Shown: positions 52,129 through 60,383 of the stretch, piece after piece
Numbering within the stretch: position 1 is the stretch's first letter
Layout of the letters: each line of letters begins with the position of its first letter
Assembly (NCBI RefSeq): GCF_000814005.1
Contig: NZ_JWLK01000004.1
Span: forward strand, 124,001-188,000
From: Ruegeria sp. ANG-S4
Lineage (GTDB): Bacteria; Pseudomonadota; Alphaproteobacteria; Rhodobacterales; Rhodobacteraceae
DNA: 64,000 nt
Reading direction: 5' to 3'
Made by a program: the position numbers and the translations under genes
The notes under the pieces: generated by a model
What the model was told of the DNA's origin: nothing
Seen by the model: only the letters and a program-made list of their open reading frames with translations
The model's database searches: none

Positions 52129-52980
52129 ATGAACGTCCAAACCCCCGAAACCGGTTATCACTACAATGTCATGCGCCGGGCAATCGACCTGATCGATCAG
52201 GGCGGCGAGACTCTGAGCCTCGACGAATTGGCCGCGCAGATGGACATGAGCCCGGCGCATTTCCAGCGCCTGTTCTCGCGCTGGACGGGTGTTTCGCCAA
52301 AACGCTATCAGCAATACCTGACGCTTGGCCATGCAAAGGCGTTGCTGCGCGAGCGGTTCACAACGCTTGAAACAGCGCACAATGTCGGCCTGTCGGGCAG
52401 TGGTCGCTTGCATGACCTGTTCCTGAAATGGGAATCCATGAGCCCTGGCGAATACGCCCGAAAAGGGGCAGGGCTGACTATCTATTGGGGCTGGTTCGAA
52501 AGCCCCTTTGGTCCGGCTTTGGTCATGGGCACGGACAAGGGCATCTGCGGCATGGCTTTCGGCGCCGAAACCGGCGAGGCCGAGGCGATGGAGGACATGC
52601 TTGCGCGCTGGCCGCAGGCAGAGTTTGTAGAGGACCCCATGCACCTGCGACCTTGGGTTCTGAGTGCCTTCGGTTCGGTCAGCGAACGGCTGGAACCGAC
52701 ACCTCTTTACCTGATTGGCTCACCCTTGCAGATCAAAGTGTGGGAAGCGCTGATGCATATCCCATCGGGTCAGGTCACGACGTATTCCGAGATTGCTGAA
52801 CGTGTCGGCTCGCCTCAGGCTGTGCGTGCCGTTGGAACTGCCGTGGGCCGCAACCCGGTCAGTTGGCTGATCCCGTGCCACCGCGCCTTGCGTAAGTCCG
52901 GCGGGCTGGGCGGCTATCACTGGGGTCTGCCGGTCAAGCGGGCAATGCTTGCCTATGAGGCCGCGCAAGCAGACGCGTGA
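52129..52980 (+). CDS. Ada-like methylated-DNA-protein cysteine methyltransferase with AraC-type HTH
   Basis: A 283-aa fusion. Residues about 15-110 are an AraC-type HTH (SLDELAAQMDMSPAHFQRLF (split here), RWTGVSPKRYQQYLTLGHAK (split here)). Residues 115-283 are an O6-alkylguanine-DNA alkyltransferase with the acceptor motif WLIPCHRAL and HIPSGQVTTYSEIA. The zinc-binding methyl-phosphotriester domain of E. coli Ada is absent, so the sensing step of classical Ada is missing. It repairs O6-methylguanine and may activate its own gene. AGGAG is 8 nt before the ATG, within an inverted repeat. Confidence 0.9.
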   Translation: MNVQTPETGYHYNVMRRAIDLIDQGGETLSLDELAAQMDMSPAHFQRLFSRWTGVSPKRYQQYLTLGHAKALLRERFTTLETAHNVGLSGSGRLHDLFLKWESMSPGEYARKGAGLTIYWGWFESPFGPALVMGTDKGICGMAFGAETGEAEAMEDMLARWPQAEFVEDPMHLRPWVLSAFGSVSERLEPTPLYLIGSPLQIKVWEALMHIPSGQVTTYSEIAERVGSPQAVRAVGTAVGRNPVSWLIPCHRALRKSGGLGGYHWGLPVKRAMLAYEAAQADA

Positions 52981-53155
52981 TTGACAGCAGGCCACGTCAA
53001 TGCCAAAAGGCGCGCGGTTTGGGTCTCCTGCCGTTCGCGGCCTTTGGCTTTGGTGAAACCCATTTGAACACTTCATCTGTTGCCCACCTTCCCGGCGCGC
53101 GGATGGCAATGCGAACCCCGTCCTGATTTCGCGCCCGTTCAAGGAAACGAGGCAC

Positions 53156-53593
53156 ATGAAAACGATATCAAACACGACACCGCCCGTCGGTGAACTTAAG
53201 CTTCAGGCCAAACGTTTGCGAGAGAAGCTGCGGCGCGACGGCGTTGCGCTGTCACACAGCGAGTCTTTGGAAATGCTGGCGCATCAACATGGCGTCCGCG
53301 ATTGGAACACGCTGCACGCAATGGCGGGAAACCGGGTGCATCTGGGCGTCGGTGACCGGGTGCAGGGGCGCTATCTGGGTCAGGACTTTACGGCCGAAAT
53401 CCGTGGCTTGACGGTGCTGGGCGATGGCGCACACCGCAGGATTTCATTGCAACTCGACACGCCCGTGGACGTGGTTCGGTTCGACAGCTTTTCGTCTTTC
53501 CGACAACGTGTCACAGGCGAGATCGGTTGGGACGGACGATCGGTTCGCCATACTTCGGACGGAGAGCCGCACCTGATCGTGCGCCCGGTGTAA
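53156..53593 (+). CDS. Glyoxalase-superfamily-associated small protein
   Basis: A 145-aa protein. The N-terminal region ELKLQAKRLREKLRRDGVALSHSESLEML (split here) and AHQHGVRDWNTLHAM match the short helical domain found in proteins labelled glyoxalase superfamily protein. The C-terminal half (VGDRVQGRYLGQDFTAEI and RRISLQLDTPVDVVRFD) looks like a small beta barrel. Function is unknown. It is isolated: 175 nt after the Ada-like gene and followed by a terminator. Confidence 0.65.
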   Translation: MKTISNTTPPVGELKLQAKRLREKLRRDGVALSHSESLEMLAHQHGVRDWNTLHAMAGNRVHLGVGDRVQGRYLGQDFTAEIRGLTVLGDGAHRRISLQLDTPVDVVRFDSFSSFRQRVTGEIGWDGRSVRHTSDGEPHLIVRPV

Positions 53594-53598
53594 AAAAA

Positions 53599-53621
53599 GG
53601 GCGAGGCACATCGCCTCGCCC
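53599..53621 (-). terminator. Intrinsic terminator of the aldehyde dehydrogenase gene
   Basis: GGGCGAGGC and GCCTCGCCC form a perfect 9-bp stem with a 5-nt loop. On the minus strand it is followed by seven T. It may also end the rightward gene at 53593. Confidence 0.9.
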
Positions 53622-53643
53622 TTAATCGCTAGCCGTGCGCGGC

Positions 53644-55083
53644 TTACTCTGCAGCCCAGCCGCTTACGGCTTTGACTTCCAGAAAGTCCTCCAGGCCCCA
53701 GACGCCACCTTCGCGCCCGTTGCCGGACTGTTTCATTCCGCCAAACGGAGAGCCAGCGCTGCGGGGTTGACCATTCATTTCCACCATACCCGAACGCAGA
53801 TGGCGCGCCATGCGGTTGGCACGTGTTCCGTCCTGCGTCTGCACGTAATTTGTCAGGCCATACGGGGTGTCATTGGCAATCTCGACAGCCTCCTCCTCGG
53901 TGTCGAACGGGATCATTGCCAAAACCGGGCCAAAGATCTCTTCGCGCGCAATGGTCATCTGGTTGTTGGCATCGGCAAAGACCGTAGGGCGTACATAGTA
54001 ACCCTTGTTCAGACCCTCGGGCCGACCCGTGCCGCCTGCGACAAGGCGTGCCCCTTCGTCGATGCCCGCCTGAATCAGATCCTGAATCTTGGTCCATTGC
54101 ACTTCGTTCACGACCGGGCCGATGTGGCGGCCCTCTTCTTGTGCGCTGCCAACCGAGACCGTGTTTGCCACTTCCGCTGCGGTCTCGACTGCCTGATCGT
54201 AGATGGGGCGCTGTACAAGCATCCGGCTGGGCGCGTTGCAACTTTGGCCTGTGTTATTCATCATGTGCAGCACGCCGCGTTTGACCGCCTTTTCATCCGC
54301 ATCAGCAAAGACGACATTCGCCCCCTTGCCACCCAGTTCAAGATGCACCTTTTTCAATGTCTCGGCGGCATTCTTGGAAATCGCGGTGCCCGCGCGTGTC
54401 GAGCCGGTGAAACTGACCATATCGACATCCGGATGCGCCGACAGTTGAGAGCCGACACCCGCTCCGTCGCCATTCACAAGGTTGAACACGCCCGCGGGGA
54501 ACCCTGCCTCATCCATCAGTTCGGCAAAGATCATCGCGTTCAGCGGGCTTTGTTCGGACGGTTTAAGAACCATCGAGCACCCGGCGATCGCTGCGGCCCC
54601 GACTTTGAGCGTGACCTGGTTCATCGGCCAGTTCCACGGCGTGATCAAAGCGGCCACGCCGACGGCTTCGTAGATAATTCGGTCGTTCGGGGCGTGATCG
54701 CCCAATGGGCGCTCGAATTGAAACGCTTTGGCAGCGCGAATGAAATTATTGAGATGCCAGCTTCCCGCGCCGGCCTGCTGCGTGCGGGCCATATCAATCG
54801 GCGCACCCATCTCCAGAGAAATTGCTTCGGCCAGATCCTCGGAACGGCTTTGGTAGACCTCGATCAGCTTTTCGACCAGCGCAATCCGTTCCTCGACTGG
54901 GGTTGCCATCCATCCGGGAAGCGCTGCTCTGGCCGCAGCAACAGCGGCATCCGTGTCGGCCTTTGACCCCAGCGAGATCACCGCGCACGGTTCTTCTGTC
55001 GATGGATTGATGACATCAAAGTCATTGGCCACCGAGGGGGCAACCCATTCACCGTTGATATAGAAGTTGCGTTTCTCGATCAT
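53644..55083 (-). CDS. Aldehyde dehydrogenase family protein
   Basis: A 479-aa ALDH. Segments: ITPWNWPMNQVTLKVGAA (split here) for the cofactor, FTGSTRAGTAI, the catalytic glutamate in VHLELGGKGANVVFAD, the catalytic cysteine in NTGQSCNAPSRMLV and SPFGGMKQSGNGREGG. It resembles the DhaS/coniferyl or phenylacetaldehyde dehydrogenase-like group. GGAGGAACTGCC precedes the ATG at 55083. A perfect inverted repeat 26 nt upstream is a candidate operator for a TetR-type regulator not encoded here. Confidence 0.9.
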   Translation of the reverse strand: MIEKRNFYINGEWVAPSVANDFDVINPSTEEPCAVISLGSKADTDAAVAAARAALPGWMATPVEERIALVEKLIEVYQSRSEDLAEAISLEMGAPIDMARTQQAGAGSWHLNNFIRAAKAFQFERPLGDHAPNDRIIYEAVGVAALITPWNWPMNQVTLKVGAAAIAGCSMVLKPSEQSPLNAMIFAELMDEAGFPAGVFNLVNGDGAGVGSQLSAHPDVDMVSFTGSTRAGTAISKNAAETLKKVHLELGGKGANVVFADADEKAVKRGVLHMMNNTGQSCNAPSRMLVQRPIYDQAVETAAEVANTVSVGSAQEEGRHIGPVVNEVQWTKIQDLIQAGIDEGARLVAGGTGRPEGLNKGYYVRPTVFADANNQMTIAREEIFGPVLAMIPFDTEEEAVEIANDTPYGLTNYVQTQDGTRANRMARHLRSGMVEMNGQPRSAGSPFGGMKQSGNGREGGVWGLEDFLEVKAVSGWAAE

Positions 55084-55109
55084 GGCAGTTCCTCCTGATC
55101 CGGTTTATG

Positions 55110-55125
55110 CCGACCGTGCGGTCGG
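55110..55125 (-). promoter_or_regulatory. Perfect TetR-type palindrome upstream of the aldehyde dehydrogenase
   Basis: CCGACCG-TG-CGGTCGG is a perfect 7-bp inverted repeat with a 2-nt spacer, 26 nt before the start codon. The shape ACCGACCG-x2-CGGTCGGT is typical of TetR-family operators (here one outer base does not match). No TetR gene is adjacent. Confidence 0.6.
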
Positions 55126-55301
55126 TTTTGTGGCACTCTGTCATTGGCACAGCGCAGGGGCAAGCCGATTCCCAGTGGCCAATCGAAAAACGTTGGGTTC
55201 CAGAAATTCCGGTCTTAGGGCATCTGAAAGGTTTATCCCAAGCGCAAAGTGATTAAGTTTGCTGCATCCGACTCGCCTGTATTACGGAAAGGAGATTCCT
55301 T

Positions 55302-55952
55302 ATGGGTTTGCGTATCAACGACACCGTCCCGAATTTCACAGCAGAAACGGATCAGGGCACCGTCCAGTTCCATGATTGGATCGGGGACAGCTGGGCCATT
55401 CTGTTCTCGCACCCAAAGGACTTTACGCCTGTTTGCACCACCGAGTTCTCAGCCGTCGCACAGTTGAGTGATGAATGGGCGGCGCGGAATACCAAGGTGA
55501 TCGGTGTCTCGGTCGACGGTGTCGAGGACCACAAGAAGTGGAAAAAAGATATCGAGGCCTATGGCAACGCCAATCCCGGTTTCCCGATCATCGCCGATGA
55601 TGGTCTGGCTGTATCCAAAGCTTTTGACATGCTGCCCGCCGAGGCCTACTTGCCGGACGGTCGCACGCCTGCCGACAGCGCCACCGTGCGCTCGGTCTTC
55701 ATCATAGGGCCGGACAAGCAGTTGAAACTGTCGATGACCTATCCGATGACAGTGGGCCGCAACTTTGCCGAGATCCTGCGCGCGCTGGACGGGTTGCAGA
55801 TGTCGGCCAAAGGTGTTGCCACCCCGGCCAACTGGGTGCCGGGTGAGGACGTGATCATACCGCCCGCAGTGTCCAACGAAGATGCCAAGGAAAAGTTCGG
55901 CGAGTTCGAGACGATTTTTCCGTACCTGCGCAAAACCAAAGCTCCGTCCTAA
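55302..55952 (+). CDS. 1-Cys peroxiredoxin (Prx6 type)
   Basis: A 216-aa peroxidase. The N-terminus has LRINDTVPNFTAETDQGTV and the peroxidatic cysteine lies in SHPKDFTPVCTTEFSAVA. The long C-terminal part, with PATVGRNFAEILRALDGLQ-like segments (TVGRNFAEILRALDGLQ), ends in PYLRKTKAPS and has no second redox-active cysteine, as in 1-Cys Prx6. It detoxifies peroxides. AAAGGAG precedes the ATG. Two GC-rich hairpins lie just downstream. Confidence 0.93.
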   Translation: MGLRINDTVPNFTAETDQGTVQFHDWIGDSWAILFSHPKDFTPVCTTEFSAVAQLSDEWAARNTKVIGVSVDGVEDHKKWKKDIEAYGNANPGFPIIADDGLAVSKAFDMLPAEAYLPDGRTPADSATVRSVFIIGPDKQLKLSMTYPMTVGRNFAEILRALDGLQMSAKGVATPANWVPGEDVIIPPAVSNEDAKEKFGEFETIFPYLRKTKAPS

Positions 55953-55965
55953 TCGGAGCCGGGTC

Positions 55966-56005
55966 GGGGGGCTGTCTGCCCCCCATCGCGCCCTGAGGGC
56001 GCGAT
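55966..56005 (+). terminator. Two consecutive GC-rich hairpins after the peroxiredoxin gene
   Basis: GGGGGGC-tgtct-GCCCCCC (55966-55984) is followed directly by ATCGCGCCC-tga-GGGCGCGAT (55985-56005). No T tract follows at once, but a TTTTT lies about 20 nt further on. The downstream segment around 56010-56036 resembles a conserved tail seen after genes in many roseobacter genomes, from memory. It may end transcription or stabilise mRNA. Confidence 0.6.
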
Positions 56006-56118
56006 TCCCCCTGAGGATATTTTTGGACAGATGAAGCGGGCGGGCGCTTCACTTTGATTGGAGCCGAGTTTTTGAGCTTTGCTGATTTCTGCGACCGTCG
56101 CCAAAGAGTTGAATAGAG

Positions 56119-56865
56119 TTGGAAAATTTGTCTTGCGAGGCAGGTGACAGGATTTACGATCCCGAATTTGTTGCTGATTTGTTTGATCGGTGTTCGGCGA
56201 ACTATCGTCGATGGAGTGCTGTAAGTTCCTTTGGCTTTATATATGTCTGGCGATATCAATGCGTTGCGCGCATTGAACCCTTGGGCAAAGAATCCCCGGT
56301 CGTGGTCGATCTGATGGCCGGTACCGGTGAAATCTGGCCGCATATTCTGCGGCGGTTTCCCGAGGTTGGCTCAATAACCGCGTTGGATATTTCGCACCGA
56401 ATGCACCTTGAAGCGGTCGAGCGTCTGCACCAAAGCTATGCTGACAAAATTGTGCATCTCGAGGTAAATGCATTGGAAACTGATTTGCCGACTGAACACG
56501 CCGACATTGTGGTGTCTTCATTTGGCCTCAAGACGTTCGATCAGGATCAACAGGCAGTTCTGGCGGAGCAAATCGCGCGTATCCTGAAACCGGGCGGTCG
56601 ATTTTCTTTGATCGAGGCGTCTGACCCGAAGGGATGGATGTTTCGCCCTCTCTACAGGTTTTATTTGGACAGGATGCTACCGCAAATTGAGCGGTTTTTC
56701 CTCAAGGGGGCAAATGATTTCAGTATGATCGGTACCTACACAAGGAATTTCGGCAACAGTCGACATATGGCGCAGGTACTGCGCAATGCAGGTCTTGTGG
56801 TGGAGATGCGATCTCATTTCTTTGGTTGCGCGACCAGCGTCGCGGGCCACAAACCGGGCGACTAG
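56119..56865 (+). CDS. Class I SAM-dependent methyltransferase (UbiE/COQ5-like)
   Basis: A 248-aa methyltransferase. The SAM site is VVVDLMAGTGEIWPHILRRF (split here) with ITALDISHRM for the ribose contact, then ADIVVSSFGLKTFD and RILKPGGRFSLIEASDPKGW (split here), close to the UbiE/MenG class. The frame opens at 56113 after a stop, and the first usable start is a TTG at 56119 with a weak AGAG site. There is no ATG before residue about 60 in a sensible place. The gene is somewhat AT-richer than its neighbours. Substrate unknown. Confidence 0.7.
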   Translation: MENLSCEAGDRIYDPEFVADLFDRCSANYRRWSAVSSFGFIYVWRYQCVARIEPLGKESPVVVDLMAGTGEIWPHILRRFPEVGSITALDISHRMHLEAVERLHQSYADKIVHLEVNALETDLPTEHADIVVSSFGLKTFDQDQQAVLAEQIARILKPGGRFSLIEASDPKGWMFRPLYRFYLDRMLPQIERFFLKGANDFSMIGTYTRNFGNSRHMAQVLRNAGLVVEMRSHFFGCATSVAGHKPGD

Positions 56866-56910
56866 GTTTTGCAACTGGAAAGCCGTTGGACTGTCGATAT
56901 CTGAAATTGA

Positions 56911-56938
56911 AAAGACCCCGGCCCAAGCCGGGGTCTTT
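56911..56938. terminator. Bidirectional intrinsic terminator between methyltransferase and pnp
   Basis: AAAGACCCCGGC and GCCGGGGTCTTT form a perfect 12-bp stem with loop CCAA. It carries a TTT at the 3' end on both strands, suiting the convergent ends at 56865 and 56961. Confidence 0.9.
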
Positions 56939-56960
56939 CGCATTCAAAAGGTGGCGCGGA

Positions 56961-59108
56961 TTACTCTGCGTCTTCTTTCTTTTCTTTCTTCTCGGGCACG
57001 ATCTCTTCGCCGGTTTCCTGATCGACGACTTTCATCGACAGGCGGACCTTGCCGCGATCGTCAAAGCCCAGCAGCTTGACCTTTACTTCCTGACCTTCCT
57101 TCAGCACGTCCGACGGATGGTTCAGGCGGCGGTTTTCGATCTGCGACACATGGACCAGGCCGTCGCGCTTGCCAAAGAAGTTCACGAAGGCACCGAAATC
57201 GACGATCTTGACCACTTTACCGGTATAGATCTGGCCCTCTTCCGGCTCGGCGACGATCGAGTGGATCATCTCATAGGCTTTCTTGATCGATTCACCGTCG
57301 GGCGAGGCGATCTTGATGACGCCATCGTCGTTGATGTCGACCTTGGCACCCGAGGTTTCCACGATCTCGCGGATGACCTTGCCGCCCGAACCGATTACTT
57401 CGCGGATCTTGTCGGTCGGGATGTTCATGGTCTCAATGCGCGGCGCGTGGACCGAGAATTCGTTGGTCTCGGACAGGGCTTTGCCCATCTCACCCAGAAT
57501 GTGCATCCGGCCATCCTTGGCTTGCGCCAGGGCTTTCTCCATGATCTCGGGCGTGATGCCCGCGACTTTGATGTCCATCTGCAGCGAGGTGATGCCGTTT
57601 TCGGTACCAGCCACCTTGAAGTCCATGTCGCCCAGATGATCTTCGTCACCCAGAATGTCCGACAGGATGGCGTATTCACCGTCATCTTCCAGGATCAGAC
57701 CCATGGCCACACCGGCAACCGGCGCTTTCAGCGGAACACCCGCGTCCATCATCGACAGCGAACCACCGCAGACCGACGCCATCGAAGATGAGCCGTTGGA
57801 CTCGGTGATCTCCGACACGATGCGGATCGTGTAGGGGAAGTCTGTTGCCGCAGGCAGAACCGCCTGCAAAGCGCGCCATGCCAGCTTGCCGTGACCAATC
57901 TCACGACGGCCCGGGCCACCAACGCGGCCAACTTCACCCACCGAATACGGAGGGAAGTTGTAATGCAGCAGGAAGTTCGATTTGAAGTTGCCATGCAGCG
58001 CGTCGATGAATTGCTCATCATCACCGGTGCCCAGCGTGGTCACCGCCAGCGCCTGCGTTTCGCCACGGGTGAACAGGGCAGAGCCGTGCGTACGCGGCAG
58101 CATCGAGGTTTCTGCAACGATTGAGCGGATATCGGTGGTCGAGCGACCGTCGATCCGCTTGCCGCCCTTGACGACGTCGCCGCGCAGAATGCCTGCTTCC
58201 AGCTTCTTCATTGCGGACCCGAGGTTGCCGTCTTCCAACTGCTCTTCGGTCAGCGCTTCCTTGATCGCTTCACGGGCCGCAGCAACAGCGGCAGTGCGCT
58301 CTTGCTTGTCGGTGATCGCGAATGCGGCGCGCATCTGCTCTTCACCGGCAGCTGCAACAGCAGCATACAGATCAGAATAATCCGGCGCTTCGAATTCAAA
58401 CGGCTCCTTCGCCGCCTCTTCGGCCAGCGAAATGATCAAGTCGATGACCGGCTGAATCTGCTCATGCGCAAAGGTCACGGCACCCAGCATTTCCGCCTCG
58501 GACAGCTCGTAGGCTTCCGATTCCACCATCATCACGGCGTCTTTGGTTCCGGCCACAACCAGATCCAGACGCTGTTCGGGGTTCAGGCGCAGGTCCTGCA
58601 TGTCGTCCACGGTCGGGTTCAGGACGTATTCGCCATCCACGAACCCAACACGGGCACCGGCGATCGGGCCCATGAACGGTGCGCCCGAAATGGTCAGCGC
58701 AGCGGATGCGGCGATCATCGCCACGATGTCGGGATCGTTGACCAGATCGTGGGACAGCACGGTGCACATCACCAAAACTTCGTTTTTGAAGCCGTCGACG
58801 AACAGCGGGCGGATCGGACGGTCGATCAGACGCGCAGTCAGCGTCTCTTTCTCGGTCGGGCGCGCCTCGCGCTTGAAGAAGCCGCCCGGAACCTTACCGG
58901 CGGCATAGTATTTCTCTTGGTAATGAACGGTCAGCGGAAAAAAGTCCTGACCCGGCTTTTGAGCCCGCGCAAAGGTCACGTTTGCCATGACGCTGGTTTC
59001 GCCCAGCGTGGCAATCACGCTGCCGTCCGCCTGACGGGCAACCTTGCCGGTTTCCAGTGTTAGCGTCTCTTCGCCCCACTGCATTGATTTCTTTGTTACA
59101 TCAAACAT
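56961..59108 (-). CDS. pnp: Polynucleotide phosphorylase
   Basis: A 715-aa 3'-5' exoribonuclease. Two RNase PH domains ([20 protein letters not shown] at the N-terminus; [22 protein letters not shown] (split here) in the second) are followed by a KH domain ([23 protein letters not shown] (split here)) and an S1 domain ([21 protein letters not shown]). It works in mRNA decay, with RNase E or alone. AGGA is 7 nt before the ATG. The transcript leader contains stable hairpins. rpsO, usually next door, is about 4.5 kb upstream. Confidence 0.96.
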   Translation of the reverse strand: MFDVTKKSMQWGEETLTLETGKVARQADGSVIATLGETSVMANVTFARAQKPGQDFFPLTVHYQEKYYAAGKVPGGFFKREARPTEKETLTARLIDRPIRPLFVDGFKNEVLVMCTVLSHDLVNDPDIVAMIAASAALTISGAPFMGPIAGARVGFVDGEYVLNPTVDDMQDLRLNPEQRLDLVVAGTKDAVMMVESEAYELSEAEMLGAVTFAHEQIQPVIDLIISLAEEAAKEPFEFEAPDYSDLYAAVAAAGEEQMRAAFAITDKQERTAAVAAAREAIKEALTEEQLEDGNLGSAMKKLEAGILRGDVVKGGKRIDGRSTTDIRSIVAETSMLPRTHGSALFTRGETQALAVTTLGTGDDEQFIDALHGNFKSNFLLHYNFPPYSVGEVGRVGGPGRREIGHGKLAWRALQAVLPAATDFPYTIRIVSEITESNGSSSMASVCGGSLSMMDAGVPLKAPVAGVAMGLILEDDGEYAILSDILGDEDHLGDMDFKVAGTENGITSLQMDIKVAGITPEIMEKALAQAKDGRMHILGEMGKALSETNEFSVHAPRIETMNIPTDKIREVIGSGGKVIREIVETSGAKVDINDDGVIKIASPDGESIKKAYEMIHSIVAEPEEGQIYTGKVVKIVDFGAFVNFFGKRDGLVHVSQIENRRLNHPSDVLKEGQEVKVKLLGFDDRGKVRLSMKVVDQETGEEIVPEKKEKKEDAE

Positions 59109-59123
59109 ATGCGTATCCTAGAA

Positions 59124-59179
59124 GGGAGCACTCCCGGCCCTCCGGGTCTCCCGTTTTGCATGGCGGCCCCATTGCCGCC
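59124..59179 (-). promoter_or_regulatory. Hairpin-rich leader of pnp
   Basis: Upstream of pnp are two perfect inverted repeats: GGGAG-CA-CTCCC (59124-59135) and GGCGGC-N6-GCCGCC (59162-59179). In other bacteria PNPase represses itself through leader hairpins cut by RNase III; these stems could serve the same purpose. Confidence 0.4.
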
Positions 59180-59356
59180 GACCCCAATTTATCTTCCATT
59201 CGAGTGCCGGGGTCAGGGCACAACGTCTCAGATGTTGGGCGCATACATGAGATTGCACCCGAAGGGAAGAGAAACCGCAATCCTGCAGTTGGCCGGGTGT
59301 TGTGCCGCGTTGATAAATCTCCGACACTTGCGTGGTGATCAAAGTCAGAGGCTTGG

Positions 59357-60106
59357 ATGAGGATATTGTGGCACTCATTGGCGGTGGCCGCACTGGGCTT
59401 GGCCGCTTCCGCTGCTACCGCTGGCGCGGCGATGCTGGAATGGGCAGAAATGCCCGATCCGGCGGCGCAGCGCTTTGACGACCCTTTCCGCGACCTCACG
59501 CCTGAACAATACGATGACCTCGTGTTTTCCCTGCGACTTCGCGCCCGACTGGAACAGGACATCGGCAGTGAGGAAGAGCGCCAAAAATGGCAACAGCTTT
59601 TGTCAGAGACCGAGGCCGCGCTGGCGACAGACGACATTGATATCGAATGGCTTCTGTCTCAGCGCGAGGCCGTGATTCAGCGGCGCACGCGGGCCATGAC
59701 AGCGGGAAACCCACAAATCGACGGAACAGAAGTCATGGTTTCGGGTTATGCGATCCCGGCCCCGCCAGATACAGACGGCCGGTCCATTGCTTATCTGGTA
59801 CCGAAACCCGGTATGTGTAGCCACCTGCCGCCACCGCCTCCGAACCAGATGATCCGGGTGCAATTGCCGGGTGATTGGTCCCCTGACAAAAACCACGAAC
59901 CGGTGCGGTTGACCGGCACGTTGCGAATCTCGCCTTCAGATCACCGAATAAACGTGGTGGACGGATTGGTCCCGATGCAAGCGACCTTTGTTCTGGATGC
60001 GGACACGGCAGAACCGCTTGACTGGGATGCCGAAGAACAGAGCATGGCAGATCAATTGCGCGCAGCGGCACATCGCAAAACCGGCGGCGCGGGGCAGGGC
60101 AACTGA
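59357..60106 (+). CDS. DUF3299 domain protein (secreted)
   Basis: A 249-aa protein with a signal peptide (MRILWHSLAVAALGLAASAATAGA). The middle is helical and acidic (ARLEQDIGSEEERQKWQQLL, split here). The C-terminal DUF3299 domain has VMVSGYAIPAPPDTDGRSIAYLVPKPGMCSHLP (split here) with a lone cysteine-histidine pair, then PPPPPNQMIRVQL and GTLRISPSDHRINV. Function is unknown, with possible metal binding from CSH. It diverges from pnp by 248 nt. Confidence 0.8.
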   Translation: MRILWHSLAVAALGLAASAATAGAAMLEWAEMPDPAAQRFDDPFRDLTPEQYDDLVFSLRLRARLEQDIGSEEERQKWQQLLSETEAALATDDIDIEWLLSQREAVIQRRTRAMTAGNPQIDGTEVMVSGYAIPAPPDTDGRSIAYLVPKPGMCSHLPPPPPNQMIRVQLPGDWSPDKNHEPVRLTGTLRISPSDHRINVVDGLVPMQATFVLDADTAEPLDWDAEEQSMADQLRAAAHRKTGGAGQGN

Positions 60107-60302
60107 GGCGGTTTTGGATGGTAACAAGGATCGGATTTTCAGTTTCGATCAGGCAAAGTTGAACCGCAGGAAACATCGAAAATCCGCCCTGAAATCGTCA
60201 GGCTGCTGTACGCTAACATTTATAAAAATGAATGCATTTTGTGAAATTTTGATGTTCGTGTAGCCTGTTAGCACGAAACCCACGGTCGAGATGACGGAAA
60301 CG

Positions 60303-60352
60303 CGCCAAGGGGGTTAAAATCTCAATCCGTCCGCTGACCGAATACCTTGGCG
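60303..60352 (+). promoter_or_regulatory. Long-range inverted repeat in the BCCT leader
   Basis: CGCCAAGG (60303-60310) and CCTTGGCG (60345-60352) are exact reverse complements with a 34-nt loop, and TTTT follows. It sits 31 nt before the BCCT start codon. It may be an attenuator-like hairpin; the loop is long, so the case is weak. Confidence 0.35.
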
Positions 60353-60383
60353 TTTTGCACTTAGCGAACAGAAGGGCAGACGA

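Noticed and set aside
53635..54966. Long open frame of 443 codons on the plus strand
   Set aside because: It is the antisense of the aldehyde dehydrogenase gene, with no family motifs; long mirror frames are common in GC-rich genes.
56826..57791. Open frame of 321 codons on the plus strand
   Set aside because: Antisense to pnp, begins within the methyltransferase end and runs through a strong terminator; no recognisable motif.
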